From: Candidatus Poseidoniales archaeon
GTDB lineage: Archaea; Thermoplasmatota; Poseidoniia; Poseidoniales; Poseidoniaceae
Direction: 5' to 3'
DNA length: 36,634 nucleotides
NCBI GenBank assembly: GCA_003602485.1
Contig: QQSD01000095.1
Location: forward strand, 1 to 36,634
The notes below the pieces were generated by a model. The model had not been told where the DNA came from and did not search any database. It was given only the letters and a program-made list of their open reading frames with translations. The position numbers and the translations under genes were made by a program. This document shows positions 35,721 through 36,634 of the stretch, piece after piece (position 1 is the first letter of the stretch; each line of letters starts with the position of its first letter).

Positions 35721-36138
35721 CTCCACTCGGCTTTTCAAAGCGGTCGATGGTCACATTGCGGCCCTGTCGTTTCCATTGGGTGAGCAATTGCTCAAGCAAG
35801 GATTGATGCTCTTCTTCTGAAATGCCCAGGCGTCGACGTTCTTCCCAAAGGAGGAGTTGCTCTGTGCGTGTGAGCAAGGCGTCACGTAGATATAACTCAA
35901 GGGTACGACGGTAAGCATCTCTGTCGGATATAGCATAGACAATGGTGTCGCCAGGAACTTGGTCAGCCCTGTTTTGAATAAGATTACCCAACATGAGCGC
36001 CTCGTCATAGGTCAAATGGCGTTTGTCAAGGTCGGTTTGAATGCCGCTTGCAATCTCTTGAAGTTCAAATTTTGTCTTTGTCCGCTGGATTTTCTTAAAA
36101 TGGCGTCGAGCCTTGCGAGACATGCGCCCACTCACCAT
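35704..36138 (-). CDS. Small basic/helical protein, first gene of archaellum cluster
   Basis: 144 aa, almost entirely helical and charged, with a basic N-terminus (SRKARRHFKKIQRTKTKF). The body alternates Leu-rich helices (EALMLGNLIQNR, TLELYLRDALLTRTEQLLLWEERRRLG) and the C-terminal helix is EEEHQSLLEQLLTQWKRQG. No family recognised; no TM or Cys motif. The ATG at 36138 is about 26 nt after the TATA-like box at 36161-36168, which supports a leaderless start. An in-frame ATG at 36123 would trim five residues. Confidence 0.6.
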   Translation of the reverse strand: MVSGRMSRKARRHFKKIQRTKTKFELQEIASGIQTDLDKRHLTYDEALMLGNLIQNRADQVPGDTIVYAISDRDAYRRTLELYLRDALLTRTEQLLLWEERRRLGISEEEHQSLLEQLLTQWKRQGRNVTIDRFEKPSGGADSV

Positions 36139-36160
36139 ATCTTACCGTGAGTCCTGCCAG

Positions 36161-36168
36161 TTATTGAA
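36161..36168 (-). promoter_or_regulatory. Candidate promoter of archaellum cluster
   Basis: The minus strand reads TTCAATAA, centred about 26 nt upstream of the ATG at 36138. It shares CAATAA with the archaellin promoter at 29833-29844. The rest of 36139-36323 contains only AT-rich stretches and no gene. Confidence 0.4.
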
Positions 36169-36323
36169 AGAATCGGTAGGTTTTACTGAAATGGCCCACT
36201 GTGAATCATAAATTATTCATTCTGCATAAAAGGATACAAGCGGCATCAAACACCCCCATTGGACATCTTTTTGTAAGAAAAAACCAACCAATTCCTTTTG
36301 ATGGCGAGCCATGAGCAGCACCC

Positions 36324-36634
36324 ATGAGCGATACGGTTCAATTACAAGCAGGCGAGCATGCACCAGACTTCACGGCGCTGGACCAGGAAGGAAACGAACA
36401 CAGCCTTTCCGCCTACCGAGAAGCAGGTAAGCATGTCATCCTCTACTTTTACCCAAAGGACTCGACTCCAGGCTGCACGACACAGGCCTGTGATTTCCGT
36501 GACAGCATGGCGCGACTCAACAACGACGATTACGTTGTTCTTGGGGTTTCAAAAGACTCTCAGAAATCTCACAAGCGATTCGTGGAGAATAAGGAACTGA
36601 ATTTCCCACTTCTCGTTGATGAAGACCTCACCCT
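36324..36634 (+). CDS. bcp: Peroxiredoxin BCP/PrxQ (3' end beyond window)
   Basis: The first about 103 codons are present; no stop occurs before the window ends. The motif YPKDSTPGCTTQACDFRD contains the peroxidatic Cys and, five residues later, the resolving Cys of atypical 2-Cys BCP enzymes. This fold reduces organic and lipid peroxides using thioredoxin. It is divergent from the archaellum cluster across about 185 nt. It is a different subfamily member from the peroxiredoxin at 11273. Confidence 0.9.
   Translation, partial: MSDTVQLQAGEHAPDFTALDQEGNEHSLSAYREAGKHVILYFYPKDSTPGCTTQACDFRDSMARLNNDDYVVLGVSKDSQKSHKRFVENKELNFPLLVDEDLT

Overview
The window looks like a contiguous piece of a marine planktonic euryarchaeon, most likely Marine Group II (Candidatus Poseidoniia/Poseidoniales). 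This is inferred from gene content. It holds an archaellum cluster (archaellins plus F, G, H, I, J homologues), a Nob1-type rRNA endonuclease, a membrane pyrophosphatase, PHP-domain PolX, very large secreted CARDB/NEW3-like surface proteins, and many short or leaderless 5' ends preceded by a TATA-like box 23-27 nt upstream of the start codon. No insertion sequence, CRISPR array, integrase or rRNA was seen. One tRNA gene, tRNA-Glu(TTC), is present.

Layout. 1-408 is non-coding and ends in a terminator-like hairpin for the minus-strand surface protein gene (409-3558). 3748-9047 (minus) is a two-gene ABC exporter operon: a LolD/MacB-type ATPase and a giant FtsX/MacB-type permease. 9096-9737 (plus) encodes MoaD/ThiS and TatA, divergent from the exporter across one palindromic TATA box. 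9742-11069 holds Nob1, a DedA/VTT membrane protein and tRNA-Glu. 11273-14106 is a redox neighbourhood: peroxiredoxin, pirin, FMN reductase, an unknown protein and glutaredoxin. 14093-17800 (minus) holds an esterase, a lipoprotein and H+/Na+ pyrophosphatase. 17967-21864 has an Nfu-type Fe-S protein, a small membrane protein, then a plus-strand run polX - small membrane protein - unknown - nth.

21870-36138 (minus) is one long, tightly packed archaellum cluster. In transcription order it reads: 144-aa unknown, ~1634-aa secreted and membrane-anchored multidomain protein, ~315-aa unknown, archaellin 1, archaellin 2, a C/D/E-like protein, arlF, arlG, arlH, arlI, arlJ, and a small three-TM protein. 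Almost every junction overlaps or is shorter than 50 nt. Archaellin 1 also has its own candidate promoter. At the right edge a BCP-type peroxiredoxin starts on the plus strand and runs off the window.

The most unusual material is in the archaellum cluster. Three uncharacterised genes are stacked ahead of the archaellins, and ArlF carries an inserted domain of about 80 residues built of GxGY...AP-type repeats. I read this as a lineage-specific extension of the archaellum envelope/anchor machinery. That is inference from synteny and domain architecture, not a demonstrated function.
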